64,000 nucleotides of DNA from Muscardinus avellanarius (lineage: Eukaryota; Chordata; Mammalia; Rodentia; Gliridae), in NCBI GenBank assembly GCA_963383645.1, contig OY726569.1:28147070-28211069 (forward strand), read 5' to 3'. Below are positions 63,481 to 64,000 of the stretch, in pieces. Every line of letters begins with the position of its first letter. Within the stretch, counting starts at the first letter, position 1. The position numbers and the translations under genes were made by a program. A model generated the notes under the pieces. That model made no database searches and was not told the DNA's origin. It worked only from the letters and a program-made list of their open reading frames with translations.

Positions 63481-63968
63481 CTAATACTCCTAAATGTTGA
63501 GCACACCGTGCAGCCCACCACCTTTGGCGCCACTACAGTTTATAATGCTTCAAAAGAAAGATTTTTTAAAAGACAGACCACTGTATATTAACAAATATAT
63601 GATGTATTTTGTTATTATTTTTAAAAAGTTTTACATGGCAACACTTTGAAATCATGAGTTAGGATCATGGGTGTATTTTCTTTTTGTCGCTTCCTTGGAG
63701 TTTCCAGGTTTTTTGCAAAGCATATACAACCATTGGTTCATAAAACTAGGGTAGCTTTCAGAAGTCTGTCTTTCAGCAGTGAGAGCATTTTAGAGGAATC
63801 TACCATCATGAGTAAAGTACATGAGCACAGGTTTTTAGCTATCTGCTCTGGCTCACAAGATGGCGATGTTCCCATCGGTGACTCTATGGGAGAAATTTGA
63901 ATTTAAATTAAAACCAAATGATACTTCGTTTTCTGGTTGGTTGAACAACCAAATTGCTATTTCCATTT

Positions 63969-63970
<2 letters not shown>
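63481..63970. other. Unassigned DNA
   Basis: Open stretch 63667-63900 has no known domain and no upstream gene structure. No V motif. Confidence 0.4.

Positions 63971-63973
<3 letters not shown>

Positions 63974-64000
<27 letters not shown>
63974..64000 (+). repeat. (GT)n microsatellite running out of the window
   Basis: Pure GT at the right edge, continuing beyond it. Confidence 0.95.

Overview
The window is nuclear DNA of a rodent, most likely a squirrel (Sciuridae). The evidence is dozens of dimeric SINEs with a B1-like (7SL-derived) left half and an ID-like (tRNA-derived) right half, the B1-dID type known from squirrel-related rodents, together with rodent-style LINE-1 pieces. The species assignment is an inference from repeats only. 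There are no ordinary housekeeping genes. The genes present are T-cell receptor alpha/delta variable (TRAV/TRDV) segments, all on the + strand, so the window is part of the V cluster of the TRA/TRD locus.

V segments in order: a TRAV30-like pseudogene (7.9-8.7 kb, SINE in framework 3); a TRAV14/19/38/TRDV1-type pseudogene (13.6-14.1 kb) with a good 23-RSS; a TRDV1-like pseudogene (19.7-23.2 kb, exon torn apart by nested insertions); TRAV26 (37.5-38.2 kb, open exons but a poor RSS nonamer); a TRAV34 pseudogene (41.5-45.0 kb, 2.8-kb insertion at its splice acceptor); a short TRAV34-like relic near 47.2 kb; and TRAV35 (57.6-58.2 kb, intact exons and 23-RSS). As I recall it, human order is 30, 31-33 (pseudogenes), 26-2, 34, 35, so the stretch looks collinear with human TRAV30-TRAV35. 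Several CTCF-like motifs lie upstream of the open V segments.

Everything else is repeat-rich. Old LINE-1 pieces run throughout (notably 10.2-11.0, 12.2-13.3, 17.2-19.4, 24.6-26.2, 30-34 and 58.8-59.7 kb), with a class II-like solo LTR (33.07-33.59 kb), about 45 SINEs and many microsatellites.

Two elements stand out. (1) A 6.08-kb minus-strand insertion (48,094-54,169) is bounded by a perfect 14-bp target-site duplication and reads 5' to 3' as eight CpG-rich ~125-bp monomers, a ~480-bp unique part, a ~4-kb VNTR of 100-bp units built of two 50-bp halves, and an L1-type 3' end. The layout resembles primate SVA but the parts differ. A 5'-truncated relative sits at 31.7-32.3 kb, which argues for a mobile family. 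(2) A ~2.8-kb minus-strand L1-derived element occurs twice (20.1-22.9 and 41.96-44.75 kb). It has an L1 5'UTR and ORF1 but no sense ORF2; in its place is an antisense piece of an older L1 ORF2, then an L1 3' end. The second copy has an open 320-codon ORF1 and a perfect 13-bp target-site duplication. It resembles the ORF1-only HAL1 ('half-L1') class. Both groups must have been moved by L1 enzymes supplied in trans.
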